From an uncultured Lachnospiraceae bacterium (GTDB lineage: Bacteria > Bacillota > Clostridia > Lachnospirales > Lachnospiraceae): a stretch of 64,000 nt of DNA. Location: positions 71,906 through 135,905 of the forward strand of contig CAJTXA010000011.1 of assembly GCA_910579865.1 (NCBI GenBank), given 5' to 3'. Shown here piece by piece: positions 34,709 through 43,110 of this stretch. Within the stretch, counting starts at the first letter, position 1, and each line of letters starts with the position of its first letter. The notes below the pieces were generated by a model. The model worked only from the letters and a program-made list of their open reading frames with translations, ran no database searches and was not told where the DNA came from. Position numbers and translations under genes: made by a program.

Positions 34709-35547
34709 ACTAATTCACTCCTTCTTAAATTATCAAATTTTTTTGCTTTTTTCAAAATCATTTCTACATCAGCAAGTTTTAATTGACTTGGACCATCTGA
34801 AACTGCATGATCTGGATCTGGATGAACTTCTGCAAAAATTCCATCTATACCAACTGACAATCCTGCATACATAAGATATGGCACAAAATCTCGATTTCCA
34901 GATGTAAATTGTTTATCACTTCCTGGCTGCTGTACCGAATGTGTCACATCTAAAAATACTGGATAACCTAACTTTCTCATCTCGACTAATCCTTGCATGT
35001 CTACAACCAAGCGATTATAACCAAATGAAGAACCTCTTTCACACAATATAATTTTTTCATTTTTACAAGATAACATTTTTTCGATCACATTATCCATATT
35101 CCACGGAGCCATAAATTGTCCTTTTTTAATATTTACTGCTTTTCCTGTACGAGCAGCAGATAAAATTAAATCCGTTTGTCTACACAAATAAGCTGGAATC
35201 TGTAACAGATCTACTACCTTTCCAACTTCTTCACACTGCCAAGTTTCATGAACATCTGTAGTAACTGGAATTTGATATTTTTCTTTTATATCATTTAAAA
35301 TCTCTAATCCTTTTTTCATTCCCACTCCTCTACCTGCATGTAGATAAGAACGATTTGCTTTATCATAAGAACCTTTAAAAATATAATTGATTTCCAATGA
35401 TTCACAAATTTCTTTTAGTGTTCCTGCCACTTCATCGCACATCTGCCAGCTTTCAATTGAGCAAGGTCCACCAATAAATGTCATTTTATTTCCCCCAATT
35501 TCCATCACATCTTTTTCAGTTAATACAAAGGGTTTTATTTTTTCCAT
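34705..35547 (-). CDS. kdsA: 3-deoxy-8-phosphooctulonate synthase
   Basis: 280 residues. Clear KdsA motifs in order: GGPCSIES (27-34), FKGSYDKANRS, GRGVGMKKGLEIL, TDVHE, QIPAYLCRQTDL, VNIKKGQFMAPWNM, CERGSSFGYNRLVVDM, DVTHSVQQPG, EVHPDPDHAVSDGPSQL. The enzyme condenses arabinose-5-phosphate with phosphoenolpyruvate. Cys29 in GGPC, where the metal-independent type has Asn, marks the metal-dependent class. The start at 35547 follows GGGAGG; a second ATG at 35568 is possible. It overlaps the cupin gene and is coupled to the CMP-sugar synthetase gene. Confidence 0.93.
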   Translation of the reverse strand: MEKIKPFVLTEKDVMEIGGNKMTFIGGPCSIESWQMCDEVAGTLKEICESLEINYIFKGSYDKANRSYLHAGRGVGMKKGLEILNDIKEKYQIPVTTDVHETWQCEEVGKVVDLLQIPAYLCRQTDLILSAARTGKAVNIKKGQFMAPWNMDNVIEKMLSCKNEKIILCERGSSFGYNRLVVDMQGLVEMRKLGYPVFLDVTHSVQQPGSDKQFTSGNRDFVPYLMYAGLSVGIDGIFAEVHPDPDHAVSDGPSQLKLADVEMILKKAKKFDNLRRSELV

Positions 35548-36032
35548 TTTTTTATAATTTCCTCCCATTCTTCTAATGTAATTGTCGTTCTTCTTTGTGC
35601 ATAAGTTGTTTTTTGAATTTTTTCATCTAAATAAAACGAATCATTTTGTATATAATTCGTAGAAATCTCTTCAAATACTGCTCCTAAGATACTCCAAAAC
35701 ATGTGATCTTGTCCTCTTTCAATATGTACCATTTCTCCTGCATTTAATGAATACTCTTTTCCATCAATTTCAATCTCAAGATTTCCATATAATACATAAA
35801 AAGATTCTTTTTTAATTTTATGGTAATGGCATGGATATTTTTGATTAGGAAGCATAATAACATAACTTTTACAATAATCACGATTTACAATATTAATAAA
35901 AACTGCTCCTGTTCGTTCAAAATTTTCATTTCCACAGTGATGGTATATATTTACTATAGCTGATTTTGGCAATACTATCTTTGCGGCATCAAGAACTGAA
36001 AGTGCTTTATATAAATATTCTTTCTCATTCAT
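35535..36032 (-). CDS. Cupin-domain protein of the Kdo-like sugar cluster
   Basis: 165 residues with one cupin barrel: CHYHKIKKESFYVLYGNLEIEIDGKEY (metal-binding H-x-H and E) and AGEMVHIERGQDHMFW. The N-terminal NIYHHCGNENFERTGAVFINI and the C-terminal RRTTITLEEWEEIIKKW are not familiar from well-studied cupins; in overall form it resembles cupin domains found beside or fused to sialic-acid-type synthases. It lies directly upstream of and overlaps kdsA, and its own ATG overlaps the stop of the large glycosyltransferase gene (ATGA). A role in providing or modifying the keto-acid sugar is plausible but unproven. Confidence 0.75.
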   Translation of the reverse strand: MNEKEYLYKALSVLDAAKIVLPKSAIVNIYHHCGNENFERTGAVFINIVNRDYCKSYVIMLPNQKYPCHYHKIKKESFYVLYGNLEIEIDGKEYSLNAGEMVHIERGQDHMFWSILGAVFEEISTNYIQNDSFYLDEKIQKTTYAQRRTTITLEEWEEIIKKWKK

Positions 36033-39016
36033 CTTATCGTTCCTTCTTTCATTTGCATTTGGCTTACAATTAATTGAACAATATCTTCTAACAGTACCTT
36101 TTCCGTTTCATTTGAATACATCCAATCATATTGATTCTTTTGACCATACATAGCAGAAAGAGAAAAGCTCTCACTAATATGACAAATTAAACTTCTGCGA
36201 TAATTCTTCTCTATATTAAGAGAAATTTTAATACAATCTGCCATACTGATGATATCTAAAAATCCACTACGAAGTCCAATTACAGCTCCTGCTTTTTCCA
36301 AAAAAGGAACACTCTTTTCATAAGGAATAAACAATGCCTTTGTATTCTTAACAGGAGGCTCTTTTGCTCCTGAAGAGTTTGTACATACACAGATTCCCTG
36401 TTCCATTAATCTTGCAGCCAATTGATTCCAAAAGGACATAGGAACCCCCTTCACGGTTTTTGCATAAGGTGCCAATAGTACTGTTTTAGATGGGATTAAT
36501 TGATTTTCTTCAAATACTTTTTGAAGAAAATCAATATCTTCCTCAAAGACTGGTTTTGTAATTTCTTTTTCATTTACTTCCAAAATTGCTTGACTAAGGG
36601 AAAACCAATTAAAATCATGTAAACCTTCTAAATAAGATAAAATTCCAGTATGGCGGTAAAAAATATGATAATGCATACAATTTATATGAATCAAATTCTT
36701 TGAATCAAACATAAATAAATTAAGAATAAACCTCATTTCTTCTGTTGAAAATATAGCTATATTTTGTATATTAAAAAGCTCCGCTACTTTCTTGCTAGAA
36801 GAATTCCATACTCCAAAAACAGGAATTGAATTTTCATATTTTTTTGCATATCCTTCAAAAAAAAGAGCATACAAATAAGCATCTCCTGTACCAAATGCAG
36901 ATAAAAACAAACGTGCATTTTCTCCATATTGTTTAATCATAATAGCATACAGGCGATACCCTTCTAAAACTTTATGAGAAAATACGTCTAAAATACGTAT
37001 TGGACTATAACTAAGTAATTTCTTATGTATCTTTTCCTTTTTTTCTTTTATTTTTCTAGCAATTCTATTATAAGTATAATGACAAGTATATTTTAATCCA
37101 TGATCTCTAATACATTGAAATCCTCTCCGAATCAATCGAAAACTTTTTGATATTTTATTTCTAATACGATTACGAATACGACCTTGCTCTTTTAAGATTT
37201 TTGTTTCATTTATTAATGCTTTAATTCTTTTATCACGTGGTTCTAAATTATAATGTTTATCTTGCTTTGCATAAACCATCAAACACTGATATGCTTTTTC
37301 AAAATCAACGCTTTCTAATTCTTCTGCAATCTTAGGAAGAAAATTGTGCAATTTTTTTCGTAGACCATATTCTACATTTAATTCATTTCCTTTTCGAAAT
37401 AAATCTATATACAACTCTGCAATATCAAAAGGTCCTATATTATTTCCATCATATATTCGAAAAAGATAATTATAAGCATCTTTTAATCCCCATTCCCGTT
37501 CTTGTGAATATTTAATATAAGAACGTCCATTTGCTTCTTTCAAAAATTTTATAAATTGTTCAATTGCATTTTCTGTCAATCCTTGTTTTCTATAAAATCT
37601 ACCTAAATAAAAATAATAAGGACCTTCACACAATATCTGATTTTGAGGAATTAATATAATTTCATCTTCTCTACGTAAACCAGAAAGTGCCGAAAAAAGA
37701 AATGATTGATTAATTGGATCTGACATAAGTAATTCTGCATTTTCTACAAGTACTTTTCGAAATTTATCATCTAAAATTATTTTTAATTTTTTAAATCCTT
37801 CAAAATTTAAATCATAATTTTTATATAAACTTTCTAATAATTCAAAATAACTAGTATAATCAATTTGTGCATCAATAAAATCAAATATTCTTGACATGCC
37901 AATTATTCTATTTTTCTGTCGTTTATATTTCAAGTCTTGCATTGTTAAATTATTATCTGCAACCATTTCTTCCTTATAATTTTCATATTCATATTTTGAA
38001 ATTACTGGATAATAATTCGCTTTAAGAAAATTTGTATATATATAATCCATAACATAAACAATCTTTTTTGATATTTCTATTGTATAAGAAACTCTACGCT
38101 CCAAATGTGCCTGATCACAATGAATTCCTTCCGGCAAGTATTTTACAACTTCTCTATAATCTACATAACAGCCAGCATCTTTTGCATTATCATAATCTCT
38201 TTTTAATGCAACATTTTTACGCATCTCTCTTTGATCTTCACAATCAAATTCCCCTGCAATAATAATACCCTTCCCTCGTAATATGGCATCTATATAACAT
38301 GAAATAGATGTTGAAACAATACTGAAACTACTGTCAATTAGCTCCTGTAAATCTATATGCTCATTTAGCAAAATAAGGTTATCTGGCAAATTTCCATTTG
38401 TAATTGTTTCTAAAATAACATAGAGATGTTGTCCATTTTTATGTGTTTGATTTTTTGTATCTTTTAAAAGCCATCGAGGTTTTACTACAAGATTATAACT
38501 TGGAAAATTTTCACAAATTTCTAGAAGCATATTAGCAACTTGATATTTTCCTTTTTCTCCAAAAGGAATATGTCCAGCATCAATATATAAGATTTGATTT
38601 TTCACTTCTATTTTTGTTTTTGGAGTATCATTTTTCGCAATTCCAATTGGCATATAAGCACAATCTTCTTTGCATCGTAAAATCCTATCCTTATAAGCAG
38701 TAAACATAAAATCTGCTCCGTCTGAAGGCCAATTATTTGATAAAAAATTATATGAAAATATATAGATATCAAAATAACATAAAACATTCATTGAATCTGG
38801 TCCACAAAACGCAACATCAAATTCTTTAACAATTTTAGAGGTTAATTTTTCAGCTGGATTTATAATTAAACCCATATGCTTAAACATGCGAATATCTTTT
38901 TCGTCCATAACAGTAGCAAAAATCTCAACTTCATGTCCTTGTTGAATCATCTCTTTTATTACATTTTCAAAAGATAAATTCGTTGAATCCATTGCAGAAA
39001 CTACTAAAATTTTCAT
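36029..39016 (-). CDS. Large two-domain glycosyltransferase-like protein
   Basis: 995 residues. The N-terminal 330 begin KILVVSAMDSTNLSFENVIKEM, a GT-B type Rossmann start, with PIGIAKN, VVKPRWLL and STSISCYIDAILRGKGIII. That last segment resembles nucleotide-sugar binding in GT-B or CDP-glycerol-transferase-like folds. The middle (about 400-640) is helical and has repeat-like stretches (YFYLGRFYRKQGLTENAIEQF, TPR-like). The C-terminal 330 look like a second GT-B domain of heptosyltransferase type (APYAKTVKGVPMSFWNQLAARL, AGAVIGLRSGFLDIIS), similar to the 42073-43098 protein. GGGAGGG precedes ATG 39016. The acceptor is unknown. Confidence 0.7.
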   Translation of the reverse strand: MKILVVSAMDSTNLSFENVIKEMIQQGHEVEIFATVMDEKDIRMFKHMGLIINPAEKLTSKIVKEFDVAFCGPDSMNVLCYFDIYIFSYNFLSNNWPSDGADFMFTAYKDRILRCKEDCAYMPIGIAKNDTPKTKIEVKNQILYIDAGHIPFGEKGKYQVANMLLEICENFPSYNLVVKPRWLLKDTKNQTHKNGQHLYVILETITNGNLPDNLILLNEHIDLQELIDSSFSIVSTSISCYIDAILRGKGIIIAGEFDCEDQREMRKNVALKRDYDNAKDAGCYVDYREVVKYLPEGIHCDQAHLERRVSYTIEISKKIVYVMDYIYTNFLKANYYPVISKYEYENYKEEMVADNNLTMQDLKYKRQKNRIIGMSRIFDFIDAQIDYTSYFELLESLYKNYDLNFEGFKKLKIILDDKFRKVLVENAELLMSDPINQSFLFSALSGLRREDEIILIPQNQILCEGPYYFYLGRFYRKQGLTENAIEQFIKFLKEANGRSYIKYSQEREWGLKDAYNYLFRIYDGNNIGPFDIAELYIDLFRKGNELNVEYGLRKKLHNFLPKIAEELESVDFEKAYQCLMVYAKQDKHYNLEPRDKRIKALINETKILKEQGRIRNRIRNKISKSFRLIRRGFQCIRDHGLKYTCHYTYNRIARKIKEKKEKIHKKLLSYSPIRILDVFSHKVLEGYRLYAIMIKQYGENARLFLSAFGTGDAYLYALFFEGYAKKYENSIPVFGVWNSSSKKVAELFNIQNIAIFSTEEMRFILNLFMFDSKNLIHINCMHYHIFYRHTGILSYLEGLHDFNWFSLSQAILEVNEKEITKPVFEEDIDFLQKVFEENQLIPSKTVLLAPYAKTVKGVPMSFWNQLAARLMEQGICVCTNSSGAKEPPVKNTKALFIPYEKSVPFLEKAGAVIGLRSGFLDIISMADCIKISLNIEKNYRRSLICHISESFSLSAMYGQKNQYDWMYSNETEKVLLEDIVQLIVSQMQMKEGTIR

Positions 39017-39104
39017 TAGAGTTCCCTCCCAATATATACTAAAATCTTTTTATCCAAATCATTTTTATTAACAAACAAAATTCCCTTTGTTTATCCAATA
39101 ATAT

Positions 39105-39494
39105 TTAAAGCATTTTATCTACAACAAACATCTCATCCATAAAAACATCTCGTTCTGTATTTACTGCTATAGCTGTATGTAATCCAGAAGGCTTTTTATC
39201 ATTTACAAGAATCCTTTCTCCAAATGGCATTTCATAAAGGATTGCATCATATCGAATTCCCTGTGACAAAAGAAACGTTTCTGTTTTTTCTTTTAATTCA
39301 ATCGAACGAGAAGTTAAAAATATCACTTTATCTTCGGCAGCTATTTGCTTAAAAAAGGAAATAGCTCCATCAAGAAGTGTATCTTCTCCATCTATTTTAT
39401 AACCATTATGTTTTACAATTGTTCCATCTAAATCTAATATCCAAGTCTTTCCTAATGAAGATAACACGATTGTTTTTTCTGTTTCATTATACAT
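39105..39494 (-). CDS. Small HAD-superfamily phosphatase
   Basis: 129 residues with HAD motif I WILDLDGTIVKHNGY, motif II VIFLTSRS and, near the C-terminus, the lysine/aspartate region VNDKKPSGL. It is a minimal core without a large cap, akin to capsule-locus phosphatases that act on sugar phosphates. It overlaps the upstream isomerase gene by eight bases, so it is likely to act on a product of that enzyme or of the nucleotidyltransferase-kinase before it. A stem-free 88-base interval separates it from the next gene. Confidence 0.8.
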   Translation of the reverse strand: MYNETEKTIVLSSLGKTWILDLDGTIVKHNGYKIDGEDTLLDGAISFFKQIAAEDKVIFLTSRSIELKEKTETFLLSQGIRYDAILYEMPFGERILVNDKKPSGLHTAIAVNTERDVFMDEMFVVDKML

Positions 39495-40071
39495 TTTTTA
39501 ACTGCTCCCCTATATATCCGCCTGGATGATTTTCCTTAAACTCTTCTAATGTCACACCTCTTCTCTCTGCCAATGTAAGAGCAAGAGCTTGTAACATAAT
39601 TAAATTTACAGTCGTAGAATTATTAGGAACCATATTCCAGGGATCTCCTTCATGCATTAAATCCAAAATTAAATGTTTTGGTATTTCTTTTGCCAATGTA
39701 CTTTCTCTACGAAAAGACAGAAGCCAAATCTCTACTTCTCTCTTTTTTAACAAAGAAGTTAAATAGACGGATTCGATTGTTTCTCCGCTTTTTGTAAGGA
39801 CTATTACAAGATCCCCTTTCTTTACAGTGCCGAGATCTCCATGCACTGCACTATTGGTATTCATATAACTAGCAGCCATTCCTAAAGAATTCATTGTTCC
39901 TATAAATTTATCACAAACTGGTACATTTTTTCCCAATCCACTTACTACAATCTTATTTCCTTCTCTTAATGTTGCTTCACATTCATCTACCAATTTTGTA
40001 AACATTGCTTCATCAATGGATTCAATTGATTTTTCTATTGTTTTTAATAAATTTTTAAAGTATTGTTTCAT
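39487..40071 (-). CDS. SIS-domain sugar isomerase, KpsF/KdsD-like (arabinose-5-phosphate isomerase type)
   Basis: 194 residues, one SIS domain. VVSGLGKNVPVCDKFIGTMNSLG is the N-terminal SIS motif, VIVLTKSGET the phosphate loop and NNSTTVNLIMLQALALTLAERRG, then ENHPGG, the KpsF/KdsD C-terminal pattern. The regulatory CBS domains of E. coli KdsD are absent, as in short KpsF-like enzymes. Expected reaction: ribulose-5-phosphate to arabinose-5-phosphate, the KdsA substrate. GGAGG precedes ATG 40071 and overlaps the end of the upstream gene by 17 bases. A heptose isomerase (GmhA-like) is a less likely alternative. Confidence 0.82.
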   Translation of the reverse strand: MKQYFKNLLKTIEKSIESIDEAMFTKLVDECEATLREGNKIVVSGLGKNVPVCDKFIGTMNSLGMAASYMNTNSAVHGDLGTVKKGDLVIVLTKSGETIESVYLTSLLKKREVEIWLLSFRRESTLAKEIPKHLILDLMHEGDPWNMVPNNSTTVNLIMLQALALTLAERRGVTLEEFKENHPGGYIGEQLKNV

Positions 40072-41572
40072 GGAATACATCCTCCAAATAAAATAGTCCA
40101 TTATAAAATGCACCACAAATTGAATCATAATCTTCCCATGCATAGGTAGTAAGAGAAAGCCATATAATTGCATGTAGAAAATGAATTTGAGAAGCTGTAA
40201 CTTCTCCCTCTACAAAATGGAAAAACTCTTCTTCCATATCTTCCCAGCCATTTGAACTAATTTCTAATTGAACCGAATCTTCTTCTATATTTAAAGTAAA
40301 ACATTTTCGATTAAAACAATCATAATTTCCCACAATAGAATAGTAAAGTTTTGCCCAATCATAAGCTGGATCTCCATATAATTCCGTAAATCCAAAATAG
40401 CCTCTTGGATCTAACAAAACAGGTGTTTGATCTTCTCGCAGCATAATATTTGAAAATGTACAGTCCCCATGGATTAGTTTAAATTCCATTGGCATATAGC
40501 AACGGCAAAGTTGTTCCATCCGTTCTTTTCGAAAAAAGACATTCTGGCATTGTTTTCCATTTATCCTAATAAATTCTTGTTTTGCAAATGGAACTAATTC
40601 TCTTACTTTTTCAAGACGGCTCCAAGTTTTTCCTATATAGGCTTCATAAACACTTTCATAGGAAGCAGGCATAACTGCAAGCATTTGTACACGTTTTAAG
40701 CAGTTTACCACCTCTTTTAGAATAGCTGTTTTTTCTGTCCGACTCAAATTTTGATATTCATAAATCGGTTTTCCATTGATATATTCCATTTTTAATGGAT
40801 GATATTCCACAATTTGAGGAATATTTTTAAAATTTTGATCTGCTACCTTTTGATACCAAGCTACCTCACGTACAGCCAAATCCTTTCCCTGTTGATCAAT
40901 TGGTTCTTTTACAAATAAATTTCCCTCTCGATAAACCTTATTAAATGGCCTGCATCTTGCTGTTTCTACTTTTTGATATTCAGAAAGTAAACCATATTCC
41001 TTTACATGATATAATGGCAAGCTTATAAACGCTATATTTTGTTTTGCCAGCCATCGCACAAATTCTCCTTCTTTTGGAACTTCACTTAAAACCGATTTTT
41101 CCTGAAAGAAAAACATGCCAGCTACCCCAAACTGATTTGAAGATTCTTCTAGAAAGATATCTTTTTCATATTTCCATCGACAAGGAAAATCTTTTGCAAT
41201 TCCAATATAACTTCCCAATTGATCTGGCAGTTCGAAATCCTTCGGCAAAATTAAATCTGACCAAATCAATAAAAATGGGGTTTCTTTTGGAATGAAACAG
41301 ATTGCTTTTTGTAATCCCGCACAGGTTCCACCCTCTTTTGTCGCACATACCATCTGATAATCCACAGTTGCAAAAGCTGCCAAATAGCGTTTTAAAACTT
41401 CATACTTATAATCTCCAATAATAATATACTTACTATCTGGATACTTTCGAAACAAATGAAATAACATTGGAAGATTCTCGATTGGCACTAAAGCTTTTGG
41501 CTTATTTTTTGTTAAATATCCTAATCTGGTTCCTTTTCCTCCTGCCTGTACAATAATATACTCTGGTTTCAT
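40055..41572 (-). CDS. Fused sugar nucleotidyltransferase and APH-type kinase
   Basis: 505 residues. Residues 1-210 are a nucleotidyltransferase domain (IIVQAGGKGTRLGYLTKNKPKALVPI, the GGxGTRL...KPK motif, then LIWSDLILPKDF). Residues about 215-505 form an aminoglycoside/choline-kinase-like domain with the Brenner motif LIHGDCTFSNIML and LLDPRGYFGFTELYGDPAYDWAK (the DPR/DxD magnesium site). Such fusions suggest that one protein phosphorylates and then activates a sugar or alcohol. The product is not identifiable: choline-like (LicA/LicC) and sugar-1-phosphate pathways are both open. It is followed, overlapping, by an isomerase and a phosphatase gene. Confidence 0.82.
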   Translation of the reverse strand: MKPEYIIVQAGGKGTRLGYLTKNKPKALVPIENLPMLFHLFRKYPDSKYIIIGDYKYEVLKRYLAAFATVDYQMVCATKEGGTCAGLQKAICFIPKETPFLLIWSDLILPKDFELPDQLGSYIGIAKDFPCRWKYEKDIFLEESSNQFGVAGMFFFQEKSVLSEVPKEGEFVRWLAKQNIAFISLPLYHVKEYGLLSEYQKVETARCRPFNKVYREGNLFVKEPIDQQGKDLAVREVAWYQKVADQNFKNIPQIVEYHPLKMEYINGKPIYEYQNLSRTEKTAILKEVVNCLKRVQMLAVMPASYESVYEAYIGKTWSRLEKVRELVPFAKQEFIRINGKQCQNVFFRKERMEQLCRCYMPMEFKLIHGDCTFSNIMLREDQTPVLLDPRGYFGFTELYGDPAYDWAKLYYSIVGNYDCFNRKCFTLNIEEDSVQLEISSNGWEDMEEEFFHFVEGEVTASQIHFLHAIIWLSLTTYAWEDYDSICGAFYNGLFYLEDVFHETIL

Positions 41573-41573
41573 C

Positions 41574-42119
41574 TTATACTTGTCCTTTCAAAAATTCGAT
41601 TATCTCTATATCACTCCCACTATAGATTGGTGCATTGGGTCTTTCAAATGGATAGATTCGATAAACTCCAATTACAAAAACTTCTTCTTTTGTAGTCCCT
41701 CGTTTTCCAACTAATTTTGCAGCATTTCTGCCATTTGGTTCATCTAAAGAAGCAACCAAAAACCGTTTATCAAAATCATATAAACAATAAAACTGCATCA
41801 AATCTTCCGCTTTTTTCCGACTAAAAGAACAAACTTCTAAAATATGATCCGAAAAAAGCAAAGCACTTTTCTTTACCACAGAATCCTGCGTTAAAAGAAT
41901 TGCATTTTTATACTTCCTTCTTTTTAATAATTCATCTAAATATAATAAAGCGAAATAGTTAATTTCTTTTTCACAGGAAGGCATCAATATGATAATCGTT
42001 TTGTCCCCGACTCCCTTTCGTTTCATCAGTTTTCTCCATTGCCACCAACCACGATATGCTGCAAATAAATTTCTATATAGTTCCCTCTTTACCATTTTCA
42101 AATGTTTTGATGTCGACAT
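41574..42119 (-). CDS. Unknown protein of the polysaccharide operon
   Basis: 181 residues, soluble, basic N-terminus (KRELYRNLFAAYRGWWQWRKLMKRKG), then alternating strands and helices (TIIILMPSCEKEINYFALLYLDELL; NAILLTQD; HILEVCSFSRKKAEDLMQFY). It looks like a Rossmann-type domain with a C-terminal IEIIEFLKG helix. I recognise no family. GGGGAACT precedes ATG 42119; the start lies inside the upstream gene (47-base overlap) and the stop is one base before the next gene's start, so it is tightly built into the operon. Confidence 0.7.
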   Translation of the reverse strand: MSTSKHLKMVKRELYRNLFAAYRGWWQWRKLMKRKGVGDKTIIILMPSCEKEINYFALLYLDELLKRRKYKNAILLTQDSVVKKSALLFSDHILEVCSFSRKKAEDLMQFYCLYDFDKRFLVASLDEPNGRNAAKLVGKRGTTKEEVFVIGVYRIYPFERPNAPIYSGSDIEIIEFLKGQV

Positions 42120-43098
42120 ATAGTTCCCCTTTTAGATACAACCGGATAATGGTTTCAACATCTTGCATGGTATTTCCTGTTAGCTGATATTGCCATAATT
42201 TTCCGTTGTTTTCTTTTCTATTTTTTTGAATATTATAAAAATCATACATTGGATTATTTTTTGGATATAAAGCAACAATTTTACAATTTGATAAAGATAC
42301 TAAATCCATTAATCCATTTCTTACTCCAATTAAATATCCACAATATTCTGCAATTTCAACAATTCGTTCTAATCCACACACCAAACGTTTTGTACCTCTA
42401 ATTTCTTTTTCTTTATCAGAAGAAAGATTGGTAAAAACTTGATAACCATACTCCTTTAATCGCTTTGCAAGCCGTTCATAAAAATCAAGATCTAAGTTTG
42501 AAACAGAATGAGCCACTGGTGTTAAAATCACTGTTTTTCCCTTTATCACTCCACTGTGAATAACAAACTGTTGCAACTCTGCTTCTGAAATTGTTTTTTT
42601 TCTTTTTAACTGAATCTCATAAGTATGATCTAATCCTAAAGCAATCCGATGAATACAGTCTACTAATGTACATCCTTCTATTCTGCTTGGTGCTTCATAT
42701 CCCAAAGTAAAATAATCCCCTGTATTTACAATTTTTACTTCTTTGTTATAGTATAAAATTCTCTGTCCTACTTCTGTTTTATTGCTTCGAAAGATAATCC
42801 ATCGCCAAAATGGACTAATTTTCTTGACCTCTGTTTTTATTTCAAATGCAGAAAGCATGAAAAACCATCGTTTTTCTAAAAGCAACGTTATTTTTTTATT
42901 GTTTTCCTTTAATGGATCTAATACTGCTAAAGTAAAAATAATATCCCCAATATGGTTACATAAAATAATTTTTACTTCTCCTCTTTTTTTTAAACAACAA
43001 AAATAATAAGCTATCCCCAATGGAACAATAAAAAGATAAACTGCTACCTCCTTTAAAATGTCTATAAAAAAACAAAACAATATTTTTATCCACTTCAT
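42073..43098 (-). CDS. GT9 (heptosyltransferase)-like glycosyltransferase
   Basis: 341 residues. After an N-terminal hydrophobic helix (about 10-30) comes IILCNHIGDIIFTLAVLDPLKE, similar to the GDxxxxxP region of family 9 transferases, and then TVILTPVAHSVSNLDLDFYERLAKRLKEYG and IAEYCGYLIGVRNGLMDLVSLSNCKIVALYP. The last part is the GT9 donor-site pattern (usually GxDTGxxHLA), here with RNGLMD, so the catalytic details differ. Similar segments occur at the C-terminus of the 995-residue protein in the same operon. A GGAAATAA ribosome site is before ATG 43098. Confidence 0.72.
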   Translation of the reverse strand: MKWIKILFCFFIDILKEVAVYLFIVPLGIAYYFCCLKKRGEVKIILCNHIGDIIFTLAVLDPLKENNKKITLLLEKRWFFMLSAFEIKTEVKKISPFWRWIIFRSNKTEVGQRILYYNKEVKIVNTGDYFTLGYEAPSRIEGCTLVDCIHRIALGLDHTYEIQLKRKKTISEAELQQFVIHSGVIKGKTVILTPVAHSVSNLDLDFYERLAKRLKEYGYQVFTNLSSDKEKEIRGTKRLVCGLERIVEIAEYCGYLIGVRNGLMDLVSLSNCKIVALYPKNNPMYDFYNIQKNRKENNGKLWQYQLTGNTMQDVETIIRLYLKGELYVDIKTFENGKEGTI

Positions 43099-43110
43099 AA
43101 AAGTGATTTT

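Noticed and set aside
33481..40071. Kdo genes as a sign that the window is from a Gram-negative bacterium
   Set aside because: spoIVA, yqfC/yqfD, a SpoVB-type flippase, Firmicutes-type gene order and ribosome sites show a spore-forming Firmicutes lineage.
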